Shown here: in pieces, positions 12,543 through 23,414 of the stretch
Layout of the letters: each line of letters opens with the position of its first letter
Numbering within the stretch: the stretch's first letter is position 1
Origin: Hydractinia symbiolongicarpus
Lineage: Eukaryota; Cnidaria; Hydrozoa; Anthoathecata; Hydractiniidae
Assembly: GCF_029227915.1 (NCBI RefSeq)
Contig: NC_079888.1
Location: 3,979,001-4,043,000 of the forward strand
Direction of reading: 5' to 3'
DNA: 64,000 nt
Made by a program: the position numbers and the translations under genes
Notes under the pieces: generated by a model
The model's input: the letters and a program-made list of their open reading frames with translations, nothing else
Databases searched by the model: none
What the model was told of the DNA's origin: nothing

Positions 12543-13187
12543 GCGGTGATACACGATCCAACTAGTCGAATTCGATTAGTTGGATCGTGTATCATGTAAA
12601 AAATCTTATGCTTTCGTCATGCTCAGACTTGTCGAATTTGATTTTTAAAAAGTCGGACGGCTTCAAATTTTTCGATTAATTGAAACGTTTTTAGCTAATC
12701 AAAATGTTTAAAATCTGTACATCAAATGTCCGTTCAGAAAAATGTGAGTTTCTATATGGAAAATAACATTAATAGAGGTCGTTTAGAAAAATCATGTCTT
12801 CAAAAAAAGATAAAAGAGAATTTAACGAGATTTTTTATCAGTGAATGGATGTTGGAAGAAGCGCTCTGGAGCTTATTAGCAGAAGACATCCAAAGAAAAT
12901 TAAAAAAATCTTCTTGCTCTAATCGAAGTTTGTGTAATAGCATATCAACACTCCTAAATTAGGTCTTTCCTACAGCCACTTTTTTTGACGTTTTTTAACT
13001 TCGTAGTTGCTGAAAAAATACTGCACCAGCAGCGAGTTCAACTTCGTCTTAGCTCTCTGAAGACCTTTCAACGAAAAAAATGTCAAAAATTTGTTCTCGT
13101 GTATCACCTGTCAAGTTTCGATTTTATTTTAATGCTCAATATAATTTCGACAAATCGAATTCGATTAATCGGATCGTGTATCACCGC
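12543..13187. mobile_element. MITE with GCGGTGATACACGATCC termini
   Basis: The first 17 bases (12543-12559) and the last 17 (13171-13187) are exact inverted repeats. Similarity continues inward with a CGAATTCGATTA block at both ends. The left end is itself a foldback: 12547-12594 is a near-perfect 48-bp palindrome centred on GAATTC. No target duplication could be settled by eye. A 78-codon frame inside (12726-12962) has no recognisable motif. Superfamily not assigned; a hAT-like origin is possible. Confidence 0.7.
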
Positions 13188-15264
13188 TTTTGCTTATTTT
13201 GCTTATATTACTATATTTGAAATTACATATACTACATGATTATATAAATTTGATCGTGTAACATACGTTTTATGATGAAAATTTCTATGATCATATGTAT
13301 ATGATCAAATTTTTTAGGTTAGAACACGTCCTATTTTTTATATGATACATCTGATCATATAAACCTATTGTCTTCTATTGAAATTGAGATGTTAACCAAT
13401 CAAACGCGTTTTCAATTGTACCGAAATTATGTAAACATGAAACAAATATACAGAAGAGCAAGGAACTATTCAGGAGGAAAACATTGCAGAAAGAAAATCT
13501 AAAATTGACACAGACAAATTTTTTTCAACAAGCCCAAGAATTTCGTCAAAATTTTCTGCCATCATTTAGAAGTAATTCTTAGTCATTCTCCTTTTCTAAA
13601 ACCAATTCCGAGATCCAAGTCTAATAAAGAAGGAGTTGTGACCGCCTACTCCGCCACGGCTTAACTCAATACTTTCTTTTGCTCCTTCTTGACTTTTTTT
13701 TAAACAACTCTAATTATTACAGCAGCCGCCAGTCCTCGTCACTCATGTTAATGAAGAAAGAGAAGTGAAAGTAAAATTTGATGCACAATATATGATCGTG
13801 TAACACCAGTGGATATGATAAGACGAGCAGGTGGTTTATATAATCATACATCATATATCATATAAAATTTGATCGTGTAAAAGCAGCTTAGGAAAAGACA
13901 TATCGTCTCATTCGTAGTAATTTTATAAAGTTTGTTTACGTCAGTTTACGAGCGCTTTCACATTTTCAGAGTAATGTTGTACCTTTAAAGGATGTTTCTT
14001 GATGTAGATGTCCGATGCGTAATCTCAGCCGTCACTCTCCTTATGCAAAGTTGCTATAAATTTTGCAATAAAAAGTCAAATCAACACCTCTCAAATTGTG
14101 CCATGCGACAAAAACAATCACTAAAACAGGGTTAAAAAAACAGGGTTAAAATATCAAAACCTTTCATAATAGAATTACAGGTTGGTGTTATCATTGAATG
14201 TATTTAAAACGCACTCATGTGTTTTCATCTTGAAATAGTTTTTAGAGTTAATACTTAAGTAAACTCCTCTCTTTCCGAATTGTATTACCCATAAATTAAA
14301 TGTATTTACAGCTAAAACGTTGTACAAGTACTTTGACATCCGGTCAGTTAACATGGCACTGAAAAAATAAGGTGGTCAAGAATCAGTGCTGAAATAGCAA
14401 GTGGAACATTAGAGATATTTCAGCTATTCGTTTCTAATTATCTCCTGCAACACCATTATTATGTGTCGGTAAATAAAGATATCAAAATGAATGGAAACTT
14501 TTGAGGAAACGCTTTTTTCATCATTTATGATAACAATACACTTCATGTAGCCATATATATTATCATTTGATTGCGGTTTCCTAAATTTCTGCATTAAATT
14601 CACTTAAAATGTGCCGTCGTGAAACACTTGTATTTTTATACTAACCAACACAATGTGTGGCAAATAGTTAAAATTCAAAACAAATACTCAACATTTTTTG
14701 TCAACATTCCGGAAGAAAGTAGCTATTTTTGGTAGGCACTTAAAGGTAGTAGAAGTGACCATCAAACTTCGATATGCAGATGTCAATGAGCACACTTTTT
14801 ATAAAATATATTTCACCTATGTCACATTACAATGTCGATATAACGAAACTCAAAGGGAAATGAATAAATATTGTTTTTTTTGAGGAGCAGTTTTTATCAA
14901 AAAAATAAAAACAGGACATTTTTGCGAATGTACTAACGCCAGTTAAGCTATTTTTGGGCTTTTTAATGTAAGAAAATTAGAAATTCAAGTTAATAATTGT
15001 TTTAAACGTTTCTAAAAGCATGTATCAACTCCTTTCTCTCTATCAATATGGTGTAAATTGTACAACTGAATGACTTTTAAAGACTAAAGAAATTCATCCT
15101 TACGGTAAAATCTTCAAATCTGCGTTGTCTTGCTAGTTCTCGTCATCATTTTTTGCTTTATCGTAATTTAAAATCTGTGAAAATATGTATTTGCTGAAGT
15201 GAAATCTAACTCGGTTTTCCCCTGACCATCTGGTAACCAATGAATCACCTGGACAACAGACGTG
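13188..15264. other. No intact gene; possible second AT-rich element
   Basis: The phrase TTTGATCGTGTAA occurs near 13250 and 13869, with inverted ATGATCAAATTTT near 13303, hinting at a second foldback element of about 0.65 kb beside the MITE. Its limits are unclear. No coding feature was recognised. Confidence 0.35.
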
Positions 15265-15965
15265 ATGGCAACAGACATTAAGGCATCCACCGATGAGCAC
15301 CAATTTGTATCTATTTTGAATAATTTTCCACAAAGATACGAATGTGGCTATTTGACATATGAACCCAAATTTACTGAAAAAGCAGAGCTTGTGCAGAAAT
15401 TTCACACCATTGTATTATATCAGCAAATATAGAGGAAATCCAACAATTCAGTCGTGGTTTAACCACAGCAGGCATGCTGCAAATGATGAAGGAGAGCACA
15501 ACTGAAGCCAAAAAGCTTTTAATATATGGTGACAATTTAGTTGATGTCGAAAAAGTGAAGAAATTATTCGAACCCCATTTTTCTAACAATATATATAATA
15601 CAATTGATGCTGCACTGGAAGAAGACATCGTGTTCAATCTTTACAACTTTCTAGAAGAAATAGCACATGGAAAAGTTAAAAGCGTTAATGCTTTCACCTT
15701 GACTCTTGTGGAAGATGGGTGTGAGAGTAAGAAAGTAAAGAAAGATGTGAAAATCTTTGATGTCATTCAGTTCTTTACTGGCTACAGATATTACAACACA
15801 CTGTCAAAGAAAATCGATGCGCATTTCCAGAATGATCAGAAAGGACGCATCAACACATGTAATTATTTCGCATTTTTTCCTGTGAGTGATATGTACATAG
15901 GTAAAAACTTCACAAACAACATAGTTTCGGATATAATTAATTCTCCTGGATTTGGACATGTTTAA
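15265..15965 (+). pseudogene. HECT-type E3 ligase C-terminal region, frameshifted
   Basis: Two overlapping frames join into one HECT-like tail. Frame 1 (15265-15432) starts MATDIKAST and ends LVQKFHTIVLYQQI-stop. Frame 2 is open from 15378 to 15965 and carries NIEEIQQFSRGL, then a C-lobe pattern: FFTGYRYY, GRINTCNYFAFFPV with Cys at the catalytic position (residue 129 counted from the Met at 15474), and the C-terminal GFGHV typical of HECT tails. Moving between frames needs a one-base shift near 15415. HECT ligases load ubiquitin on that Cys. Related G2E3-like sequences are, from memory, abundant in cnidarians. The upstream N-lobe was not found, so this is a relic or the last exon of a damaged gene. 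The HECT reading rests on pattern, not alignment. Confidence 0.5.
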
Positions 15966-16257
15966 GCTTTATTCAGTTATTCAGAGACAGTATGATTATT
16001 ATATTTCTTTGACTTCTTTTTTTTCTATTTATGACCTTTAGTCAGATAAAAGGTAAACGTTTTTATGATTTAATATGCTCTTTACGCATGCTTGATGCAC
16101 TCTTGATGGTTCATATTTTGTTAATATGCTAATGATGATAAGAAGAACTTATTCGTCGTGGAATTGAAAAGGCAACATATGTAGTTGCTAAAAAGAGACA
16201 AGTACGATACGCAGTTACAACAAGTTCTTTTTAAGTAAATATATTCAGTTATATTCA

Positions 16258-16484
16258 GTTAGCTACATGTACTGTTCAGTTAGCTACATGTACTGTCCTT
16301 TATCAATATAGCATATACTTCTACTGCCTCATTTATTTTTGTTGGGTTTTCAGTTGCCCTTCCTTTTGAACCGAGCACGATCTCATTCTTTGAATTCGTC
16401 TGAGTAATGTCGTTCGTGTCTTCAGTGACACTTTCGAACAAATCAATTTCTCCTTGATCAAAATTTTTCGCATCCTCTATCCTA
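16258..16484 (-). CDS. Possible exon, acidic, unknown
   Basis: On the minus strand an acceptor, ttccttttattag, precedes a 75-codon open frame that starts with IEDAKNFDQGEIDLFE, runs through VTEDTNDITQTNSKNE, and ends at a stop near 16258. It is polar and acidic, unlike the AT-rich chance frames nearby. It lies downstream of the HTH relic on the same strand and might be a later exon of it, but the phases do not match any clear donor. Unrecognised; tentative. Confidence 0.25.
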
Positions 16485-16603
16485 ATAAAAGGAAATTAAT
16501 TTCCGTTTTATCATATGGCAATTTTGAACATCAATTTCTAGAGTTAAAATTGACCACTATGTGGTAAATGAAGCTTTAGCATTAAAAATCAATTACCTAA
16601 CGC

Positions 16604-16875
16604 TTATCCACTTCCACATAGTTCTTCAGAAATAAGGCTGTATAGTTCTTGTTTGTTTTCATTGTCACCAGCTTTTCTTCTCAAACCAAGTTTCAACAGA
16701 ACACGTTTCAGTGTGGACAAATTGATATTTATACCATGATGCATGGAAAGAAATGACAGAATTTCGATGTTTGTGAAACTCATCGCAAAATACTTCTACT
16801 AAATACTTGCTCCTCACGACTCAAAAATGTATTGTCATCATGTAAACATGGAAGGTACAGTTGTTGAGACGACAT
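16604..16875 (-). pseudogene. Integrase-type HTH N-terminal module, broken
   Basis: The second part (16783-16604) encodes 59 residues: MSFTNIEILSFLSMHHG, then a STLKRVLLKLGLRRK helix pair, then KQELYSLISEELCGSG. This resembles the N-terminal DNA-binding segment of integrase-core proteins I recall from cnidarians and some fish, where GSG is normally followed by Gln-x-Gly-Tyr-Arg. Here a TAA stands at that point. The upstream part (from an ATG at 16875) encodes MSSQQLYLPCLHDDN and SREEQVF in another frame, joined by a one-base shift just before KYFAMSF. No rve catalytic domain was found, so it is a decayed transposon-derived gene. Family assignment is from memory of the pattern. Confidence 0.45.
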
Positions 16876-17006
16876 AGTTGTTACTTCGTTGTTGTTACCT
16901 TCTGCTTGTTTCCCGCTTTTTTATCAACATAGTTATTGTTATTATTCATTGTTATATTGTGTAAAGTAAATAATGTCTTTGGTATAATCCTGACCAGAAG
17001 ACATTG

Positions 17007-17925
17007 CTTGAATTGTTTTTTGAATTGCGTAAAGTATGTTAGAAATTGCGTGAAGTAATTTTGGAATTGCGTGAATTGTTTTTTGAATTGCGTAAAGTAT
17101 GTTTGAAATTGCGTGAAGTAATTTTGGAATTGCGTGAATTGTTTTTTGAATTGCGTAAAGTATGTTTGAAATTGCGTGAAGTAATTTTGGAATTGCGTGA
17201 ATTGTTTTTTGAATTGCGTAAAGTATGTTTGAAATTGCGTGTGTAATTTTGGAATTGCGTGAAGAAATTTTGCAATTGCGTAAAGTATGTTTGAAATTGC
17301 GTGAAGTAATTTTGGAATTGCGTGAATTGTTTTTTGAATTGCGTAAAGTATGTTTGAAATTGCGTGAAGTAATTTTGGAATTGCGTGAAGTAATTTTGCA
17401 ATTGCGTGAATTGTTTTTTGAATTGCGTAAAGTATGTTTGAAATTGCGTGTGTAATTTTGGAATTGCGTGAAGTAATTTTGCAATTGCGTAAAGTATGTT
17501 TGAAATTGCGTGAAGTAATTTTGGAATTGCGTGAATTGTTTTTTGAATTGCGTAAAGTATGTTTGAAATTGCGTGAAGTAATTTTGGAATTGCGTGAATT
17601 GTTTTTTGAATTGCGTAAAGTATGTTTGAAATTGCGTGTGTAATTTTGGAATTGCGTGAAGTAATTTTGCAATTGCGTAAAGTATGTTTGAAATTGCGTG
17701 AAGTAATTTTGGAATTGCGTGAATTGTTTTTTGAATTGCGTAAAGTATGTTTGAAATTGCGTGAAATAATTTTGGAATTGCGTGGATTGTTTTTTGAATT
17801 GCGTAAAGTATGTTTGAAATTGCGTGAAGTAATTTTGGAATTGCGTCGATTGTTTCTTGAATTGCGTAAAATATGTTTGAAATTGCGTGAAGTAATTTTG
17901 GAAATGCGTAAAGTATTTTTGGAAT
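17007..17925. repeat. Minisatellite, 21-bp unit in 63-bp higher-order repeats
   Basis: About 44 copies of a 21-bp unit (GAATTGCGTGAAGTAATTTTG and variants). Three variants usually alternate to give a 63-bp period: -GTAATTTTG, -TTGTTTTTT, -GTATGTTTG. Since 21 is a multiple of three and the unit has no stops in four of six frames, long frames run through it on both strands (up to 345 codons on minus). On plus it reads LREVILE-LRELFFE-LRKVCLK, a perfect heptad. One-base deletions (GCGTGTGTAAT for GCGTGAAGTAAT) at about 17238, 17447 and 17635 shift the plus frame, which argues against coding. Confidence 0.95.
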
Positions 17926-19269
17926 AGAACAACATGAGCTTTCTAGGACATCGTAATTTTGGACAAAAGTTCTTTTCAAAAATATTTCTTGTATGCAAGC
18001 TGTTTCCTCTGCGCGTGAGAGCTTATTTCAAAAGAATATCCAGAAGAAAGCAAAACCAAACATGAGTGTTGCTTTCGTGAGAGTGCATGTGAAAAGGTAA
18101 AATAAAAAAACGTAAACTTTATGTTAAATATTTTTCATAATTTCCTTACATAAAGTTAGAACTTCATATGTCAATACAACATTGTCTGGATGAAACACAA
18201 TAAATTATACGACACACAAATTTTTAGCAACGATTCTTTAATGCATGGCGAAATACACATAATGAAAATTGGTTTGCTTGTTTGTTTGTTTGTTTGTTTG
18301 TTTGTTTGTTTGTTCATTTGTTCGTTTCGTAAAAAGAATAAAGAAAAAAATTCCCCTGCATAAAGTCTTTAAATTCTGGCTAGCTATAAGCAACTTTGCA
18401 AACAGAAAGAAATATCACGTATTGTAACATAAAAACACTTTAAAGCATGCGTCCCTTTAAGTTATCATGAAATTGTTGGTTTCAAAATTATGTTTTTACT
18501 TCACTTCATTTTTTCTTGAAAAATTTCAGCAACAACAGCTTCTTTCTTCGTCTTAACAAAGGGCCATGCTTCAATAAAGAACAGCCAAAAGATAAAAGTC
18601 TTGTTCCTTAAGGTGGCAGTAACCCTTTTTAGCTGTCTCAATAGCTGAATTATTTGCTCAGTGTTTTATTTATACCATTTTTTTACTATTTCCTAAAAAT
18701 ATAGGCATTAATAGATAATAAAATGATTTTAACTTAACACTAAAACTGCTGAGTCAGCAGAAATTTCTAATTAAAAAATGTATCATAAACAAGAAAAAAA
18801 TCGGTTTTTACGAGCTCCATCTTTTTCTCGTTATTTTTCATCAGCTTCTGTTTTTAACCCTTTGTCCCATGAATTTTGAAAATCTTATTAAAAAATTATT
18901 TCTGTATAAACTCTGAGTTATTAGGATGCGAAATACTTGTAATTCAGCATGATTTATATTTTGGGCCCAAATTGTGGAAATTGGGCAATGATTCCATTTG
19001 GCATCATTAGGGAGCAGTGAAGGAAAAAAGAAAAGAGAAAAAAATTTTCTAGTAAATATAGTTATCTGCCAGCTAAAACAGGTTTTTATGAACCACTTTT
19101 TAACGTGTTTAGACATGCTTACAAAGCATCTATACAACAAATAAACTAAAAAACTTTTAAAAACTTTTTACATTGTGGAAATGTTCATGAAGTTAGTTCA
19201 AATGTTCTAGTTCAAATGTCCATCAAAACTTATTTGTTATGAAATATTTTTAAACAATTTCTGTCTTTC
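17926..19269. repeat. Anonymous sequence with a (TTTG)n microsatellite
   Basis: A (TTTG)n run of about nine units lies at 18278-18314. Otherwise AT-rich; the 99-codon minus frame at 18841-19140 has no motif. No gene recognised. Confidence 0.5.
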
Positions 19270-20040
19270 AAAAGAATAATTGCAATTTACATTTTGTGCA
19301 CTTGTTTCTGGAATATGCTTGACATAAGCGGCATCTATTTTTTGTCTCCACAGCTTCTGGCCAATGTCCTATTTGATCATATCGAATATCTGAGCAAGGT
19401 GTTACAACTGCTGTATGCTTACTTTGTGTACCTTATTGATTATCAATGCTTAAACTTTTTCTTGGACGACCAGGCTTGGCAACAGTTATTGGTTTATTTA
19501 CATGGATCAGAGCATTACCTAAATCACAAGAAAACGATAACAAAGGTTGCATTTGCCTTTTTGGTTTGCGGTATTGAACGAAATGACGACGAAAAAATTC
19601 TATGCATTCACTTTACAAATATCTACCGAGTGCCAAAAGATTTTGACATACCAACGTTTGGTCTTGAATTTTTTTCTATATAATGCTATGAGCATATCTA
19701 CCAAAACCACACCGCCCTTAATTTTATTGTAAGAGAGTATGATTTGTGGACAGGAAATATCTATGTATGATGTGGATGCCTTATCCCAACGTTTTATTGT
19801 ACCCATTGGCTCTATTCCAACATAATTTGAGGCAACTTGCTCGGTTTTGTTATCAACTCATTTAGCAACTACGATACCAGAATTGCTATCAACTCGGTAG
19901 TCTAATGCACCACGACCTTGCTTTTCCAAATCCTTATTTGCTAATTAACCTTGGGTGAATTGGATTAAAGACATCACTTCCCAAAAACACTTTCGAAGAT
20001 GTAACAACTACGTCTTTCAATTGACTTCCTGAAGAAATTC
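19270..20040 (-). pseudogene. piggyBac-type transposase, C-terminal half, inactivated
   Basis: The minus strand reads in order: KDLEKQGRGALDYRVDSN, a TGA in place of an expected Trp, VASNYVGIEP, IKRWDKASTSYIDISCP, ILSYNKIKGG, DMLIALYRKKFKTKRWY and ICKVNA. A TAG then replaces Trp and a frame change leads on to HFVQYRKPKRQ. The C-terminal zinc-binding part survives in a third frame: IGHWPEAV, NRCRLCQ, KCTKCKL. These are hallmarks of the DDE_Tnp_1_7 (PGBD/piggyBac) family. The conserved Gly-Gly-Val-Asp is changed to Gly-Gly-Val-Val, so an acidic site is also lost. piggyBac enzymes cut at TTAA. Termini not found. Confidence 0.8.
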
Positions 20041-20477
20041 GCTTGATTAAAACGCTAATAGCATTTAAAAAAGAGACCAAATTATTTTTACTAAAAGAAA
20101 TTTAAGTAAATTTTGTGGATCGTTGTTATGCGTTAATTGACTTTTCCTTACTCAAATCACGCACTTTCTCCTCTGTGTTTTTTTTATTTTGTTTTTGTTT
20201 TCCCGTCCAGTGCTTTTAATCATTTTTTTCCACTTTTTTCTCTTTTAATAAAATAATTCCTCTTTTTTTTCTTTTTTTAAATATTTATATTAGGAATTTC
20301 TTTTAGTGTAAGCATGATGTATATATCTTTAAAATGAAACTGACAACCAATGATTTTGTGATAAAAAACATATAATAAATTTTAAATATTTTTGAGTGGA
20401 TATCTCTGCGGGATTTCGTTTAAAACGAACGAATATAATATATTAAAGTGGATTATTCCACGGGTTTAAATAACTAG
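20041..20477 (+). mobile_element. Right end of a Helitron-like element
   Basis: At 20452-20477 a decayed hairpin (GTGGATTATTCCAC) is followed by GGGTTTAAATAACTAG, the CTAG end of a Helitron-like element abutting the next. Its 5' start was not located. The sequence between 20041 and 20450 is T-rich and anonymous. Confidence 0.55.
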
Positions 20478-22029
20478 TCTCTATAATAATAGCCGTATTT
20501 TGTGTGTTCAAAAGGGTTACCGATATTCCTTTGATATTTCCGCGAATTTTTAGAAACCAGGGGGTTGTTTAATTGAAAATCTTATGATTTATCAAAATAA
20601 ATTACAGAAATTAATTATTTCCATACATAATTTAATTAATTTTATTGATAAACCTCTAATTTAAAAACACATTAAGTGATTAAAATGAATGCATTATTTT
20701 AATACGCCATTTTTAATAATAATTACCCCCGTGACCTCAATCGCCGTTTTCGCTCAGGAGCTACAGAAAACAAATGAAACATTTTACTGATAGTTTTACT
20801 GACCTTGTTTTGACCGCTCGCACACAATACACTAATCAAAACGCTTGATTCTCTTTAAAAAACCAGTCCAAGACTTTCGCGGCCTGGGCAAACGAAGAAA
20901 CATGAGGACCGAACATGATGGCTATTTCAGTTTTTAAAGTAATGCTGGTCAGTGCTGTTTGTAAATCTGTTTCACCTTTTTGTCTTTTATATTTTCGTAA
21001 CATTGGTTTTTTGTATGTTCTAAAGTGTTAAGATAAATATATTGTCACGTTTTTTAGCTACGTACAGATCTTAAACGCACCAGCTAAAACCACCAGGATT
21101 TTTGGCTACGAACGAATATTCTATTAGCTAATAACCTTACTTTTTACTAATTTTGTTTGGTATAGGAGGTTTTTCTCCAACCCAACATTTATTTTAATGT
21201 CGAGGATGTAGCCACTTAGCTAGCTCATATATTTACCTAAAAAGTGAGAGTATAAAAATTCAGTTTGGCTATCAATATGGCAATATTCTCAGCAATAAAT
21301 TTTATGCCAAATGCAGTTTAGCTAGGTAGCTACATCTTTAATTATTTTCCTTAAAACTTTTTTTGCAAATAAAATAGCTGAGAAATTGCTTTAGCTGGAG
21401 GGGTAACGACAGGCTGTTTCCTGTGTTGTCATTTTAACCGAAGTTGATAATGTTTTTTTTGAGAAGGGTACTGTTCAAGTCTGTTTAACTGTACTAAGCG
21501 GTTAGGTCAGTGTTAACACTAACATGTTTTTTGGAAAAGGCTGTTACGCCTATGGGGGTCATCCCACTGTGTCAATTAATTTTTCAACTTTCTTGGGAAT
21601 CACGCCTGTACGAATGTGCAACAATGTTTACCTGGACTAACCGCGTCACATTCAAACCTTAATACCTTTTCAACCGTTTGTCAAAGATACATGATCCTAT
21701 AAATTTTCTTGATCAGCGTTTCAAGATCTATACAATGAAGGCAACATGCAAATAAATTTCCAAAAGCAATTCGTTTTTGTTTTTGACAAGTTTTGATGAC
21801 GTCAGCAAAATTTTTAAACCCTTATATCTCATTAACCGTTTATCGAAAGCAAATGGTCATATACATTTTCTTGATCAGCAGTTTAAGCTCTACACAACAG
21901 AGGCAACGCAAATACAAGGTTATAATATTTTTTTGTTGGTAAATTACTGAGGTAATCAAAATTCAAATTACGTTTCTTTTTCATTTTTATCCTGCTTCAG
22001 TGGATTTTTCCACGGGCTTTATCGACTAG
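20478..22029 (+). mobile_element. Helitron-like element H2, 1.55 kb
   Basis: Starts TCTCTATAATAATAGCCG directly after the CTAG of the previous copy and ends with the hairpin GTGGATTTTTCCAC, then GGGCTTTATCGACTAG. TC at the 5' end, a short hairpin near the 3' end and a CTAG terminus without inverted repeats are Helitron hallmarks. The first about 1.15 kb is closely related to the element at 52317; the last 0.4 kb differs and holds two divergent copies of a TTGATCAGCGTTTCAAG block. No Rep/helicase frame, so non-autonomous. Confidence 0.7.
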
Positions 22030-22737
22030 TCTATATAATAATACGCCAGTTCCGTGTGTCTGTCTGTGACTTTATCAAAGAGGAATATACTATTACTATT
22101 TTCTTTGATAAAGTCTGTAAAACATCGCCCATAAAATTGTTCTGTAAATTTACAAACTTTGACGTTAAAATAATATTAACGTCAAAGAAAAGTATATTAA
22201 ATTCAATGAAGCCATGACAGTGCACTTAAAACTTTGAGGCCAAGTAACTTCAATGTTTTTTCACCGCCCGCGTGGGTAACTAGGGACTACCTGGACCAAT
22301 TTGGGTAAGTTTTCTAAACCTGAGTCTCCAAATTCGTTTGACGTCATCAAAGAACCTTCATAGCCTAATATCTCTGCAAGCGTTTGTCAAAACTACATGA
22401 TCCTATACATTTTTTTGATCAGCGTTTCGGGATCTATACAAAGAAGTCAATAGGTGTACAAATTTCTAAAATTTTTTTTACAGTTTTGACGGTCATTGGT
22501 GAAGTCAGCAAAATCTTTAAGCCCTTATATCTCATTAACCGCTCATCAAAAAAGCACATGATCCTATGCATTATTTTGATCAGCGTTTCAATCTCTGCAC
22601 AATACAGGAAACGAATCAACAAATTTAGATAATTTTTTTTTGTATCTGCACTGCTGACATCTGCAAAACATCTAAAACAACCTATTTTCCATTGTTCTTC
22701 TGCGTAAGTGGATTTTTCCACCAGCCTTATCGACTAG
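22030..22737 (+). mobile_element. Helitron-like element H3, 0.7 kb
   Basis: Begins TCTATATAATAATACGCC immediately after the CTAG of H2 and ends GTGGATTTTTCCACCAG-CCTTATCGACTAG. A 12-bp-arm palindrome (CTTTGACGTTAA ... TTAACGTCAAAG) lies at about 22157-22188. The interior repeats the GTTTGTCAAA-TACATGATCC and TTGATCAGCGTTTC blocks seen in H2 and H4. No coding capacity. Confidence 0.7.
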
Positions 22738-22739
22738 TA

Positions 22740-23414
22740 TCTTATAATAACACAGAGACTGTGTCTGTTTGTTTATAACAGGCAAAGTGGATATCGTCAT
22801 TTTTCTTTCATGTTTGATATCCGAAAAATGCATGTCTAATATGTTAAATTCTCTGACGTTACGGCGCCACGTCAATATTACTATTTTAACGTCAATATCC
22901 TATATTTAATTAATGAAACCAGTGCAGGGCACCTAAAATTTTGAGGCCAAATACCTTGGAAACGACGTGGTGACGTCAATGGTTTTCACCGCGCGGGACC
23001 ACCTTGGAACAATTTGGGTAAGTTTTCCAAACCTGGGTCCCCGAATCTGTTTCGAAATGAACGGGTGGATGACGTCATCAAAAAACCTTCAAACCCTAAT
23101 ATCTCTGCAACCGTTTGTCAAAGATACATGATCCTTTACATTTTCTTGATCAGCGTTTCAAGATCTATACGATGAGGGCAACAGGTACAAAAATTGTAAA
23201 GAAGCTCTTTGCATTTTGACGTGTTTGTCGAAAACATATATGATCCTATACATAATTTTGATCAGTGTTTAAACCTCCACACATTACAGGCAAAGAATAA
23301 ACTAAACTTCGCAAAACAACTTTTGTATCTCCGCTGTTGACGTCGGCGAAATATCTAAAAGAACCTATTTTTTCTTCTGCCTAAGTGGATTTCTCCATGG
23401 GCTTTATCGACTAC
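22740..23414 (+). mobile_element. Helitron-like element H4, 3' end mutated
   Basis: Starts TCTTATAATAACACAG two bases after the CTAG of H3 and ends with a damaged hairpin (GTGGATTTCTCCATGGGC) and TTTATCGACTAC, where CTAG has become CTAC. It shares most of its length with H3 and with the minus-strand copy at 61841-62569. Confidence 0.65.

Noticed and set aside
15133-15637. Two minus frames opposite the HECT-like sequence
   Set aside because: Shadows; the HECT motifs are on the plus strand.
16881-17998. Very long minus-strand frames (263-345 codons) and four plus frames
   Set aside because: They are read-through of the 21-bp minisatellite, which lacks stops in four frames. All overlap each other and the plus frame is broken by one-base deletions.
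19294-19683. 129-codon plus frame
   Set aside because: Antisense shadow of the piggyBac transposase, whose motifs are on the minus strand.
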